A program made the translations under genes and the position numbers. DNA of 64,000 nt, from NCBI RefSeq assembly GCF_014635185.1, contig NZ_BMCM01000001.1:682001-746000 (forward strand), given 5' to 3'. Of this stretch, positions 8,001 to 16,728 are shown one piece after another (position 1 is the stretch's first letter; each line of letters starts with the position of its first letter). The notes below the pieces were generated by a model. That model saw only the letters and a program-made list of their open reading frames with translations, was not told the origin of the DNA and ran no database searches. This stretch comes from Microbacterium murale (GTDB taxonomy: Bacteria; Actinomycetota; Actinomycetes; Actinomycetales; Microbacteriaceae).

Positions 8001-8750
8001 ATGGCGAACTCCCGCTCCGGCGACTCGATGACGGATCGGATCGTGCGCGTGCTCGACACCTTCACGACCGAGCGCACGATGCAGACCGCCACGGAGATCG
8101 CCGAGCGCACCGGCCTGCCGGCATCCACTGCGCACCGCATCGTCGGCGACCTCGTCACCGCCGGGCTGCTGGAGCGCGATGAGGACCATCGCATCCGCCT
8201 CGGCATGCACCTGTGGGAGCTCGCCCTGCGGGGCTCGAGCGCGCTGCGGCTGCGCCAGGCCGCGCTGCCGCACATGGAGCACGTGCAATCACTGATCCGC
8301 GAGCACACCCAGCTCGCCGTGCTCGAGCAAGAGGAGGCGCTCTTCCTCGAACGGCTCTCGCATCCGGATGCCGGCGCCAACATCACCCGCATCGCCGGCC
8401 GTCTGCCAGTGCACGCGTCGTCGTCCGGCCTGGTGCTGCTCGCCCACGCCGATCCTTCGATCCGCGCGCGGGTGCTGGACGGCCCGTTGCGTGCGGTGGC
8501 GAGGGAGACGGTGACGGATGCCACGACGCTGCGCGCGATGCTCGCATCGATCCGGCGGCGCGGATACGTCATCGCGCCAGGGTCCATCGAAGCGGTCTCC
8601 ACCGGCGTCGCCGTGCCGGTGCGCGATCGGGGTGAGGTCGTCGCCGCACTGTCGGTCGTGCTGCCGCGGGATGCCGCGACCGAGCCCGCCGTCACGGCTC
8701 TGATGGATGCGGCCAAGGGCATCGAAGCGGACCTGCGGGCGATGCGTTGA
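8001..8750 (+). CDS. IclR-family transcriptional regulator (PobR-like)
   Basis: A 249-aa regulator with an N-terminal helix-turn-helix (TATEIAERTGLPASTAHRIV region, about 28-50) and a C-terminal ligand-binding IclR domain (about 80-245, with RLPVHASSSGLVLLA and the closing SVVLPRD). Start ATG 8001; an ATG ten codons on (MTDRIVRVLD) is an alternative. It stands immediately upstream of pobA in the same direction, 185 bases away, with an inverted-repeat operator in between, the arrangement of pobR-pobA in many bacteria. Expected role: 4-hydroxybenzoate-responsive control of pobA. The regulator family is certain, its effector inferred. Confidence 0.9.
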   Translation: MANSRSGDSMTDRIVRVLDTFTTERTMQTATEIAERTGLPASTAHRIVGDLVTAGLLERDEDHRIRLGMHLWELALRGSSALRLRQAALPHMEHVQSLIREHTQLAVLEQEEALFLERLSHPDAGANITRIAGRLPVHASSSGLVLLAHADPSIRARVLDGPLRAVARETVTDATTLRAMLASIRRRGYVIAPGSIEAVSTGVAVPVRDRGEVVAALSVVLPRDAATEPAVTALMDAAKGIEADLRAMR

Positions 8751-8761
8751 GGTGAGGCGGC

Positions 8762-8832
8762 GGCTTCGACTCGCCTGCGGCTCGCTCAACCCGTTTCGTC
8801 TGCGCGGCCTGCGGCCGCTCCGCTCAACGACC
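8762..8832 (-). repeat. Dispersed GGTCGTTGAGCG repeat element, copy 1
   Basis: Read on the minus strand this gives GGTCGTTGAGCG, a GC-rich spacer with a GCGGCC-N3-GGCCGC hairpin, GACGAAACGGGTTGAGCGA, a second spacer and GAGTCGAAGCC. The same layout occurs twice more at 28329-28397 and 28442-28502. Here it is intergenic, between iclR and the pobA operator. Confidence 0.75.
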
Positions 8833-8851
8833 CACGACCCACGGCCTGCCT

Positions 8852-8872
8852 GGTTCTCATTCAATGGGAATC
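8852..8872. promoter_or_regulatory. Inverted-repeat operator upstream of pobA (IclR type)
   Basis: Ten-base arms around C8862 read GGTTCTCATT and AATGGGAATC; they pair throughout apart from two G-T type mismatches. The site lies 64 bases before the pobA start, where an IclR activator/repressor would act. No other regulator gene is adjacent. Confidence 0.55.
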
Positions 8873-8935
8873 AAGCGCATATGCGGGTGACGACGCCGCA
8901 GACTGGTGCGCAGCATCCCTGTCGAAGGAGACACC

Positions 8936-10114
8936 ATGATCACCAGCATCCGCACCCGCGTCGCGATCGTCGGGGCGGGCCCAGCGGGGCTGATCCTGTC
9001 GCACCTGCTCGCCGACGCCGGCATCGAGTCGATCGTGATCGACCAGCGATCCCGCGACGAGATCGAGCACACGATCCGCGCCGGCATCCTCGAGCAGGGC
9101 ACCGTCGACCTGCTCACCGCGATCGACCCGAACACCCGCGTGCACACGATCGGCGACCGGCACGACGGCATCGAGCTGCGCTTCCAGGGCGAGGGACACC
9201 GCATCGACTTCCCCGGGCTCGTCGGTCGCAGCGTCTGGCTCTATCCGCAGCACGAGGTCCTCAAAGACATGCTGCGGCTGCGCCTCGGCGCCGGCCAGGA
9301 TCTGCGCTTCGGCGTGACAGCATCCCGTGTCGAAGACGTCGAGAGCGAACGCCCTCGCGTGTTCGCGACCACCGCCGACGGCGAGGAGCTCACGATCGAG
9401 GCCGACTTCGTGGTCGGCGCCGACGGCTCGCGCTCTGTCGTCCGCCCCGCGATCACCGGCGACTCGCGCAGCGGGTACTTCCGCGAGTACCCGTTCGCCT
9501 GGTTCGGCATCCTGACCGAAGCGCCGCCCTCGGCAGAGGAACTCATCTACAGCAACTCTCGCAACGGCTTCGCCCTCATCAGCCAACGCAGTCCCGAGGT
9601 GCAGCGCATGTACTTCCAGTGCGCACCCGACGCCGACCCGAATGCGCTGACCGAGGAGCAGATCTGGGAGACGCTGCAGTCACGCGTTCCGGGCACGACG
9701 CTCAAGGAAGGCCCGATCTTCCAGCGCGACGTGCTGCGCTTCCGCAGCTTCGTGGCGCACGAACTGCGCCATGGTCGCGCAGCGCTCGTCGGCGATGCCG
9801 CCCACACGGTGCCGCCGACCGGGGCGAAGGGCATGAACCTCGCGATCGCCGACGTCGTGCTGCTCGCTCGCGCCCTGCGAGCGCTGCTCAACGAGAGCGA
9901 CGAACGCCCGATCGACGGCTACGCCGAACAGGCGTCGCGTCGCATCTGGAAGGCGCAGCACTTCTCGTGGTGGATGACGAGCATGCTGCACACCGCACCC
10001 GACGCGAGCGACTTCGACCACCTCCGCCAGGCCGGAGAGCTGCGGTCGGTCGTCGAATCCGAGGCCGGTCGCACCTTCCTCGCCGAGGCGTACACGGGCT
10101 GGCCCATCGGCTGA
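8936..10114 (+). CDS. pobA: 4-hydroxybenzoate 3-monooxygenase
   Basis: Converts 4-hydroxybenzoate to protocatechuate with FAD, NAD(P)H and O2, feeding ring cleavage. The 392-aa product has the length of classical PobA. Seen: GAGPAG (12-17), the NADPH/FAD DG motif in GADGSRSVV, and GDAAHTVPPTGAKGMNLAIAD near residue 290. The substrate-contact region RAGILEQGTVDLL is also that of PobA. Start ATG 8936 is set by GAAGGAGACACC; an in-frame ATG at 8906 lacks a ribosome site. Partner regulator is the IclR gene just upstream. Protocatechuate dioxygenase genes are not in this window. Confidence 0.95.
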   Translation: MITSIRTRVAIVGAGPAGLILSHLLADAGIESIVIDQRSRDEIEHTIRAGILEQGTVDLLTAIDPNTRVHTIGDRHDGIELRFQGEGHRIDFPGLVGRSVWLYPQHEVLKDMLRLRLGAGQDLRFGVTASRVEDVESERPRVFATTADGEELTIEADFVVGADGSRSVVRPAITGDSRSGYFREYPFAWFGILTEAPPSAEELIYSNSRNGFALISQRSPEVQRMYFQCAPDADPNALTEEQIWETLQSRVPGTTLKEGPIFQRDVLRFRSFVAHELRHGRAALVGDAAHTVPPTGAKGMNLAIADVVLLARALRALLNESDERPIDGYAEQASRRIWKAQHFSWWMTSMLHTAPDASDFDHLRQAGELRSVVESEAGRTFLAEAYTGWPIG

Positions 10115-10118
10115 GGGC

Positions 10119-10948
10119 TCAACCGGACGTCCGTTGCGCGAGCGCACGCGCATCGTGCGGTGCATGGCCCCGGGCGTCGTTGTCGAAATAGATGTAGACG
10201 TCCCGAGGGGGCTCGTCGCCCTCGCCGTGGGCCCAGCGCCTGATGAGTCCTGCCCACTCATCCAGCTCGGCATCCGTATATCCGCTGTGGTAGAGCTCCT
10301 GGGCACCGTGCAGCCGCACGTACACGTGATCGGAGGTCAGCGCGTCGAAGCGCGGAAACCGACCTGCGGTGTCGGCGACGACCATCGCCACGCCGTGCTC
10401 ACGCAGCAGATCGTCCGCATCCCGGAAGCTCTCGGCTCTCGGCTCCAGTGCGTGACGGATGGGCCGTTCCTCGTCGATCTCCAGCCACGTCTGCCCCGCG
10501 AGGCGCGCATCGTGACGTTTCGCCAGGGCGAGCGCCTCGCCGGTCGAACGCGGAAGCAGTGTGAAGAACGCTCGAGCAGCTCGGGCTGGAACTCCTGCCG
10601 CTCCGGAAGCTGCCACAGCACCGGTCCGAGCGCCGGTCCCAGTGCGAGAACACCTGAGGCGAAGAAGTTCGCGAGAGCGGTCTCGACGTGACGCAGGCGC
10701 AGCATGTGGGTGACATACCGAGAGCCCTTGCCGGCGAAGACGAATCCCTCGGGAACCGAATCGCGCCAACGGTGATAGCTCGCCGGCCTCTGCAGCGAAT
10801 AGAACGATCCGTTGAGCTCGAGCGTCGAGAAGTGCTCCCCGATGTACTCGAGCTCGCGGCGCTGAGGGAGCCCGACCGGATAGAAGTCGCTGCGCCATGA
10901 GGCATAGCGCCACCCGGATGTGCCCACCCGTACGACGCCGGATGCCAC
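10119..10948 (-). pseudogene. DUF72 family gene split by a single-base frameshift
   Basis: The N-terminal half (from a GTG at 10948: VGTSGWRYASWRSDFYP, ELNGSFYS) and C-terminal half (FFTLLPRSTGEALALAKRHD to DVYIYFDNDARGHAPHDA, stop 10119) together make one DUF72/YecE-like protein of about 275 aa, but they lie in different frames. The break is near 10570, where CTCGAGCGTTCTTCACACTG should read one base longer so that LLER continues into FFTLLPRS. Either an inactivated gene or a sequencing error; no slippery run typical of programmed shifts is present. DUF72 proteins have a TIM-barrel fold and unknown function. It ends 4 bases after pobA's stop, converging with it. Confidence 0.85.
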
Positions 10949-10960
10949 GGCGCGCGCCGA

Positions 10961-11533
10961 TCAGCCCCGCGCGGCGGGCTTCCGGTTCTCGGCGCTGACC
11001 ATCCATGCGAGCTGTTCGAGCCTCTCGATGATCGCGTGCAGGATGTCGGCGCTCGTCGGATCCGCCTCGTCGACGTCGTCGTGCACGTCGCGCATCGTGT
11101 GCACGACCGCCTCGAGCCGGACCGTGATCAGGTCGACCGTCTCACTCGTGTCGATCTCACCCTGCGGATACTCGGGCAGGGTGGTGGTCGCCGCGACGAC
11201 GTCGCTGCGACCGTCCGGCACCGCATGCAGCGCCCGCATCCGTTCGGCGACGGTGTCGCTGAACTCGCGCGTCGCCTCGATGATCTCGTCCAGCTGGAGG
11301 TGCGTGTCGCGGAAGTTGTGGCCGACGACATTCCAGTGCGCCTGCTTGCCCTGCATGGCGAGTTCGATGAGATCGACGAGCACCGCCTGAAGGTTCTCGC
11401 CGAGCTGCTTCGATGCGACGAAGCCCTTCTCGGCGTTCTGTCGACGCGTGCTCTTCTCGCCCGTTCCTCCGCGTGCCGCGCGGCGCGTGCTGGCGGGGTC
11501 CTGCTTACCGGATGCTTTCGTCGTTGCCATCAT
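10961..11533 (-). CDS. dps: Dps-family ferritin-like DNA protection protein
   Basis: A 190-aa four-helix ferritin-like protein that oxidises and stores iron with H2O2 and binds DNA as a dodecamer. The ferroxidase motif is visible: His66-Trp67 in QAHWNVVG, His78, Asp82 and Glu86 in THLQLDEIIEATREF. A 40-residue N-terminal extension rich in Lys, Arg, Ala and Thr resembles the DNA-binding tails of mycobacterial and other actinobacterial Dps proteins. Two adjacent ATG codons (11533 and 11530) could start it; no strong ribosome site is seen. It stands alone, between the broken DUF72 gene and the beta-mannosidase. Confidence 0.93.
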   Translation of the reverse strand: MMATTKASGKQDPASTRRAARGGTGEKSTRRQNAEKGFVASKQLGENLQAVLVDLIELAMQGKQAHWNVVGHNFRDTHLQLDEIIEATREFSDTVAERMRALHAVPDGRSDVVAATTTLPEYPQGEIDTSETVDLITVRLEAVVHTMRDVHDDVDEADPTSADILHAIIERLEQLAWMVSAENRKPAARG

Positions 11534-11590
11534 GGACCCGACGGTAGCGGCGACCTGTCGGCGACACCCAGGGCCTTGACAAGAGGTGCG

Positions 11591-14104
11591 TCACCTCACC
11601 AACTGATTGCCGGAGCGAGCGACCGAAGGGCTGATCACAGCATCCGCATCCGGTACCCACGCAGCAGCTCCGCCGATGCGGAACCGCGCCCGCTCACCAG
11701 GCAGCAGCGTCACGAGTCCTCGATCGACCGTGGCCGAAGGATCGAGCTTGTCGACCAGGAGTGTGAGGTCGCGCACCAGGCCCTCGGCCGTGATCGTCAC
11801 GTCGTACCCGCCGTGGTCATCCACAGCCTCCACCTCGGATGACAGTCGCGCCGCAGTCAGCGCGCTGTCGCGCGGCTCGGCGAACCACCACAGCCCACGC
11901 GTGCCCAGCGCCTCGATCGTCACCAGCTCTCGTGCGGCATCGCCCGCGACGGCGAGCGATGCGGGCACGTCGATGCGCAACGTCTCGCGCGCTGCGACCT
12001 CGACGTGCACGGCATCCGACGCGAGAACAGCGCCGTCGAAACCGATGCGACGGACGACGACCTCGCCCCGCCAGGCATCAGCCGTGTCGTTCGACAGCAC
12101 TCCGACCAACCCGACGGACCCCTCTGCGGGATCCGCAGGCTGCACCGACACCGTCCGAGGCGCGAACGCGTTCTTCAGTGCGAAGTACAGCGGCTTCTCC
12201 CGCCCGTCGCCGTCGATCGCCGCCCACGACGTCACCGGCCAGCAGTCGTTGAGCTGCCACACGATCGCGCCCACATTGTGAGGGGCGAGCGAGCGGAACC
12301 ACTCGAGTGCGCACGTCACGGCGTTCGACTGATTGAGCTGCATGGCCCAGTGCCACGTCTCGATGTCCTCCGGCACGCGGTAGTGCGAGACGAGACCGCC
12401 GGTGAGCTTCGCGTTGCCGTCGGCCGCCTTCTGATGCACGATCATGCCCGGCGACTCCGGGGTGAGCGGATCGTCGCTGATCGCCCGGGTCAGCGTGGTC
12501 CATGTCGGCGGCCCCTGCCATCCGAACTCCGCGACGAAGCGCGGTCTGTGCTCGCGATACGTGGGCCAATCACGGCGGTTCCACTGCTCCCACAGGTGCA
12601 TCGAGCCGTGCTCCTCGTCGTTCGGATGCGGTCCGGTCTGCGCGGTCCCGTCCCATCCGCCGCCGGGACTGAACGGGCTGCCCGGCGCATAGGGCACGTG
12701 CGGTGCGAGCTCGGCGATCAGTGCGGGCAGCAGCTCGTAGTAGTAGTGCGCACCCCAGGTCCTGCCATCCAAGACGTTCTTCCAGCCCCAGTCCTCGTAG
12801 CCCCAGGTGTTCTCGTTGTTCCCGGTGAGCAGCACGAGCGATGCCCAATGCGCGAGACGGCTGATGTTCTCGCGTGCCTCCGCCTCGACCTCGGACCGCA
12901 GCGGATCCTCCTCGGCATACGCGGCGCACGCGAACAGGAAATCCTGCCACACCAGAAGCCCCAGCTCGTCGGCGAGGTCGTAGAAGTCCTCCGACTCGTA
13001 GATCCCGCCGCCCCAGACCCGGATGAGGTTCAGATTGGCATCCTTCGCCTGCTGCAGCCGTCCGCGGTAGCGGCCACGGTCGACGCGGCTCGGGAACGCG
13101 TCGTCCGGAATCCAGTTCACGCCCTTCACATAGATCGGCTGGTCGTTCACGATCAGCGTGAACGGCGTGCCCGCGGCATCCGGCGTCGTATCCCAGCGCA
13201 CGTCGCGGAAGCCGACCCGGCGCGACGCCTCATCGAGCACTGTGCCTTCCGAGGACAGCGAGACCTCGACGTCGTACAGCACCGGTTCGCCGTATCCGGT
13301 CGGCCACCAGCGCTCGACGGCGTCCAATCGCACGCCGGCCTGCACATGCTCGGCATCCGCTGCGACCTCGATGACCTCCGTCACGTCGCCGATGCGTACC
13401 GTCAGCGACAGGGCAGCGGATGCTGCGCGCTCCAGCGCCGCGTGCACCCAGAGCACGCCACCGGAGCCCTCGGGCTGCGCGTGCAGGCTCACCTGCGCGA
13501 GCCGCGCATCCGACCACGATTCCAGGCGCGCCTCGCGCCAGATGCCGCTCGTGTACGTGGCGATGCCCCAGTCCCATCCGAAGCTGCACGCCGACTTGCG
13601 GATCGCGTCGTACGGCAGCGGGTACGGGCGCGGGCGCACGCCGAGGGCGACGCTCTGCTCGTTCGCGTATCTCACCGGACTGCGGAACGCGACCGTGAGC
13701 TCGTTGTCTCCCACGGTCAGGATGCGGGTGACGTCGAAACGGTAGGAACGGTGCTGGTTCGCGACCTCGGCGATCACCTGGCCGTTGAGCGTGACCGTCG
13801 CGACCGTGTCGAGACCGTCGAAGACGAGATCGTGCCGTGCAGATGCCCGCAGCACCTCATCCGACAGTGAGATCGTGGTGCGGTAGGTCCAGTCGACCAG
13901 GCCGATCCAGGCGAGCGCGGACTCGTTGTCGTCGAGATAGGGGTCGGGGATGAGACCTTCGCGCAGCAGATCGAGGTGCACGACCCCAGGCACCGTTGCG
14001 GGAATCGGATCAGCGCCGACCTCGGCAGGACCGGATGCCGCATGCACCTGCCATGCGGCGGCGAGCGGAGTGCGGACGAGGCGAGAATGCACGGAGGTGG
14101 TCAC
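11591..14104 (-). CDS. Beta-mannosidase, glycoside hydrolase family 2
   Basis: An 837-aa exo-glycosidase that removes terminal beta-mannose, from mannan or glycan fragments, presumably inside the cell since no signal peptide is present. Domain order: sugar-binding domain (1-190), immunoglobulin-like domain (190-290), TIM barrel (290-590) and C-terminal beta domains. The acid/base Glu lies in LTGNNENTWG and the nucleophile Glu in FVAEFGWQGPP; VWGGGIYE is also conserved. GTG start at 14104 overlaps the stop of the upstream TspO-like gene (GTGA). No sugar transporter or regulator is adjacent, so induction cannot be read from context. Confidence 0.92.
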   Translation of the reverse strand: MTTSVHSRLVRTPLAAAWQVHAASGPAEVGADPIPATVPGVVHLDLLREGLIPDPYLDDNESALAWIGLVDWTYRTTISLSDEVLRASARHDLVFDGLDTVATVTLNGQVIAEVANQHRSYRFDVTRILTVGDNELTVAFRSPVRYANEQSVALGVRPRPYPLPYDAIRKSACSFGWDWGIATYTSGIWREARLESWSDARLAQVSLHAQPEGSGGVLWVHAALERAASAALSLTVRIGDVTEVIEVAADAEHVQAGVRLDAVERWWPTGYGEPVLYDVEVSLSSEGTVLDEASRRVGFRDVRWDTTPDAAGTPFTLIVNDQPIYVKGVNWIPDDAFPSRVDRGRYRGRLQQAKDANLNLIRVWGGGIYESEDFYDLADELGLLVWQDFLFACAAYAEEDPLRSEVEAEARENISRLAHWASLVLLTGNNENTWGYEDWGWKNVLDGRTWGAHYYYELLPALIAELAPHVPYAPGSPFSPGGGWDGTAQTGPHPNDEEHGSMHLWEQWNRRDWPTYREHRPRFVAEFGWQGPPTWTTLTRAISDDPLTPESPGMIVHQKAADGNAKLTGGLVSHYRVPEDIETWHWAMQLNQSNAVTCALEWFRSLAPHNVGAIVWQLNDCWPVTSWAAIDGDGREKPLYFALKNAFAPRTVSVQPADPAEGSVGLVGVLSNDTADAWRGEVVVRRIGFDGAVLASDAVHVEVAARETLRIDVPASLAVAGDAARELVTIEALGTRGLWWFAEPRDSALTAARLSSEVEAVDDHGGYDVTITAEGLVRDLTLLVDKLDPSATVDRGLVTLLPGERARFRIGGAAAWVPDADAVISPSVARSGNQLVR

Positions 14105-14955
14105 TGACCAACTGTGCCGCGCTCAGCCCCCTGAAGTCCATCCCCGTCGCGGCCGACCTTCTCGGCGGCGCGCGTCACGCGTGCGCGGAAACGCCACGCC
14201 GTCACCACCAGCACCGCGGCCGCCAGCACGACAGCGGTGGCAGCGACGCCCGGCGCCGCCGGATCTTCGGACCATCGTCCGACCGCGATCCACACGAGAC
14301 CCCATGCCGTGGCGACAGCCGGCGCCCACCGCCCGCCGCGCCAGGCCGTGAATACGGCGATGAGACCGGCGAAGATCAGAGTGAGGACTCCGGGCACTCC
14401 GGGGGCCTGCGCCCACGCGTCCATCCCGACGGCGGCGAGCCAGGCGGCCAGGTTCGCGGCGGCCGCGACCGTCACCCACCCCAGGTAAAGACCGATCGTC
14501 CCGTCGACGAGCACGATCTCCGCGATCGTGCCGCGCCTGGGCCTGCGGCAGACCCGGACGAAGGTGACCAGCAGCACGCCGAGCAGGATCACGATGATCA
14601 CGAACGACTCCGCGATGCGCCACGCCTGCACGCACATGAGCCACACGGCGTTCAGAAGGGCGGATGCTGCGACGCCGTAGCCGACCGCTCGATGAAGCGG
14701 CTTCGCCGCCTGGGATGGGACCAGCTGCCAGAGCGCGTACGCCACCAGGCCGAGGTAGATCACCGACCAGATCGCGAACGCGACCCCGGCTGGTGCGAGC
14801 ACGGTGGCGTCTGCGGCGAACGCACCGCCCGCGGCATCCGGCATGGGCGTTCCGCCCAGCAGACCTGAGCCGAAGACTGCGGCGACGACCGCTCCCGCGA
14901 CCGTCAGTGCGACGACGATGCGGCGGACGCGGTCAGACTTCTCCGTCTGGGGCAT
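14101..14955 (-). CDS. TspO/MBR-related integral membrane protein
   Basis: A 284-aa polytopic membrane protein. Reading hydrophobic stretches gives about seven to eight transmembrane segments, more than the five of classical TspO, but the motif FAIWSVIYLGLVAYALWQL (about 57-75) is that of the tryptophan-rich sensory/TspO family, and AVWLMCVQAW follows in the next helices. Such longer forms are usual in actinobacteria. Classical TspO binds porphyrins; the function of this form is unknown. It precedes the beta-mannosidase with a 4-base overlap, which looks like transcriptional convenience rather than a shared pathway. Confidence 0.7.
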   Translation of the reverse strand: MPQTEKSDRVRRIVVALTVAGAVVAAVFGSGLLGGTPMPDAAGGAFAADATVLAPAGVAFAIWSVIYLGLVAYALWQLVPSQAAKPLHRAVGYGVAASALLNAVWLMCVQAWRIAESFVIIVILLGVLLVTFVRVCRRPRRGTIAEIVLVDGTIGLYLGWVTVAAAANLAAWLAAVGMDAWAQAPGVPGVLTLIFAGLIAVFTAWRGGRWAPAVATAWGLVWIAVGRWSEDPAAPGVAATAVVLAAAVLVVTAWRFRARVTRAAEKVGRDGDGLQGAERGTVGQ

Positions 14956-14985
14956 GCCCCCACATTAGACGCGACACCGCGACGA

Positions 14986-16269
14986 CTACTCGGCGGGCGG
15001 CGGCGTGGCGCAGATGGCGAGGTCGGTGATCGCCTGGTGATACTGCTCGGCGGTGAACGGCAGCCCGAATTCGGGAGCCGTCTGACCATCCGCTGCCGGC
15101 GCCTTGGACGCGATGGCCGCGAGCTCCCAGGCGAGATAGGCGGCGGGTGAGCTTCCGGCCGTGGAGTTGTTCAGCACGACGGCGACGGTGAATCCGGTCT
15201 CAGGGTCGGAGTATGCCGCGGTCGCGTACCCGGGAGTGTGCCCGTGCTGCCCGATCAGGGGCCCGACGAGGTACGCGCCACCCGTGGCCTGGTACCACGA
15301 CGGGGCGCCTTCGCTGGTGGGAAGCGGAGTCGAGTAGCGATCGGGCTTCGCGCCCTCCTCGCGCAGGCCCTGGCGCGCCGTCGCCTGCACATACCGGCCG
15401 AGGTCATCGATGGTCGAGACCACACCGGAGTCGGTGAATCCGGTGCTGGCGGAGAGCACCGTGATGTCGACGGGTGCGGTGCAGTCGTATCCGCCTTCGA
15501 TGGCCGAAAGGTGATTGCCGCTGAGCGCGTTGCCGCCCGGTGCCGCGGCCTTGGAGCCGGGGAGCGACGTGTTCGCGAGTTCCAGCGGCTCTGTGACGTA
15601 CTCGGCGATGAGCCGGGACGCGCTCTTGCCCGACGCGCGCTCCAGAGCGAGACCGAGCAGCAGGTAGCCGGCATCCGAATCGCGGTATGTCGTGTGCGGC
15701 TCGAGCTGATCCTGGCCGAGGCCGAAGGACGCCAGCTCCAGCGGCGGCCACTCCCGCGCCGGGGTGTTGAGCAGCATGCCCGTCACCGCGGCCTCGGACG
15801 AGCCCACACCGCTGGTGCCGTTGCAGAGGTCGAGCAGCGTGACGTCTTCGAGCTGCGCGACGCCGGAGACGTACTCGGGAACGGACGCATCCAATGCGAC
15901 GACGTCATCATCGGCGAGCCCGTACAGCACATCGCAGGTCATCATGCGCGTGACATCGGCGACACGGAAGGTCATGTCCGTCGCGACGGCGGTCTGATCC
16001 TCGACCGACTGCGTGCCGAGGCCAGTGACCCAGGTGCCGCTCCACGGCACCCACACTCCGACGACCGCTCCGGTCGCGCCCGTCTCGACCATCGCGTTCT
16101 CCACGGCGGCCTGAAGCTGGGCTGCGGTGTCATCCGGCAGCGCGGCATCGACCTGTTCGGGCGGCGTGTAGGAGAAGGAATCCTCTGACGAGCAGCCGGT
16201 CAGGACGAGCGCGAGCGCAACGGCGCCTGCGGCGGCGGCACGCCAGCGGCGCGACGAGAGAAGGTGCAT
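14986..16269 (-). CDS. Lipoprotein of the serine beta-lactamase/penicillin-binding fold lacking the catalytic Ser-Lys
   Basis: A 427-aa exported lipoprotein (lipobox LVLTGC, Cys26) with a class-C beta-lactamase-like domain (about 50-385). The expected SxxK motif is replaced: FRVADVTRMMTC (101-112) aligns with the family's FRIGSVTKTFTA, giving Asp for Ser and Arg for Lys. The YxN motif is DSD in RDSDAGYLLLG (196-206), while the third motif survives as GHTPGY (343-348). The fold is therefore kept but hydrolase activity is unlikely; a binding or scaffolding role is possible. Start ATG 16269 was chosen because the lipoprotein signal begins there; longer upstream reading frames overlap the divergent gene. 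Confidence 0.8.
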   Translation of the reverse strand: MHLLSSRRWRAAAAGAVALALVLTGCSSEDSFSYTPPEQVDAALPDDTAAQLQAAVENAMVETGATGAVVGVWVPWSGTWVTGLGTQSVEDQTAVATDMTFRVADVTRMMTCDVLYGLADDDVVALDASVPEYVSGVAQLEDVTLLDLCNGTSGVGSSEAAVTGMLLNTPAREWPPLELASFGLGQDQLEPHTTYRDSDAGYLLLGLALERASGKSASRLIAEYVTEPLELANTSLPGSKAAAPGGNALSGNHLSAIEGGYDCTAPVDITVLSASTGFTDSGVVSTIDDLGRYVQATARQGLREEGAKPDRYSTPLPTSEGAPSWYQATGGAYLVGPLIGQHGHTPGYATAAYSDPETGFTVAVVLNNSTAGSSPAAYLAWELAAIASKAPAADGQTAPEFGLPFTAEQYHQAITDLAICATPPPAE

Positions 16270-16368
16270 GAAGGTGGCTCCCGGAAGATTTATGTTCCCG
16301 AGTCTAAAGCGCACATCCTGAAACACATCATCCGCCGCCGCCGCTCCGAGGAGACGTACAGTGATGAC

Positions 16369-16683
16369 GTGCCTCACATCTTCGAATCCGACGTCGTCGC
16401 CGCCATCCTCCACCACATGAACGTCGACCACGCCGACGACAACATGCTCATCGCGCGTGCCTTCGCCTCGGCATCCGATGTCGAGATCACCAAGGCCGTG
16501 ATGACCGACCTCGACGGGTACGGCGGCGTCTGGCAGATCACGCGCGCCGGCATCCCGGAAGAGCTCCGTGTTCCGTGGCCGAGCGGTGAGATCTCCGAGC
16601 GGCCGGCCGTGCGTCGCGAGGTCGTGGCCCTGTACGACGCCGCGTGCGAGAAGCTCGGCATCGAGCCACGTCCGCACTCCTGA
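16369..16683 (+). CDS. DUF2470 domain protein, probably linked to heme iron
   Basis: A 104-aa protein starting at GTG 16369 (VPHIFESDVVAAILHHMNVDH). The family mark is HHMNVDHADDNMLIAR, the DUF2470 motif that forms the C-terminal domain of HugZ/HutZ-type heme-degrading proteins and of some flavin-reductase-like proteins. A reading from ATG 16264 would overlap the divergent lipoprotein start and adds a non-conserved basic leader, so the shorter form is preferred although its GAGGAG lies 15 bases upstream. It directly precedes the heme oxygenase (45 bases), suggesting a joint role in heme iron release. Confidence 0.8.
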   Translation: MPHIFESDVVAAILHHMNVDHADDNMLIARAFASASDVEITKAVMTDLDGYGGVWQITRAGIPEELRVPWPSGEISERPAVRREVVALYDAACEKLGIEPRPHS

Positions 16684-16699
16684 GGATCTGCGCTTTTAC

Positions 16700-16718
16700 A
16701 AAGGTTAGGTTGCCCTTA
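16700..16718. promoter_or_regulatory. DtxR/IdeR-type iron box in front of heme oxygenase
   Basis: AAAGGTTAGGTTGCCCTTA agrees at 13 of 19 positions with the DtxR/IdeR consensus TTAGGTTAGGCTAACCTAA, including the core AGGTTAGG. It ends 10 bases before the heme oxygenase ATG, so a repressor bound here would cover the start of transcription. No ribosome site separates box and start, which fits a leaderless mRNA. Confidence 0.75.
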
Positions 16719-16728
16719 CACTGGCGGT

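Noticed and set aside
10119-10948. Programmed frameshift in the DUF72 gene
   Set aside because: No slippery heptamer, downstream pseudoknot or in-frame stop arrangement was seen at the break; a simple one-base loss explains it.
16264-16368. N-terminal extension of the DUF2470 gene from ATG 16264
   Set aside because: It would overlap the divergent lipoprotein start codon and adds an unconserved Arg/His-rich leader; GTG 16369 fits the domain.
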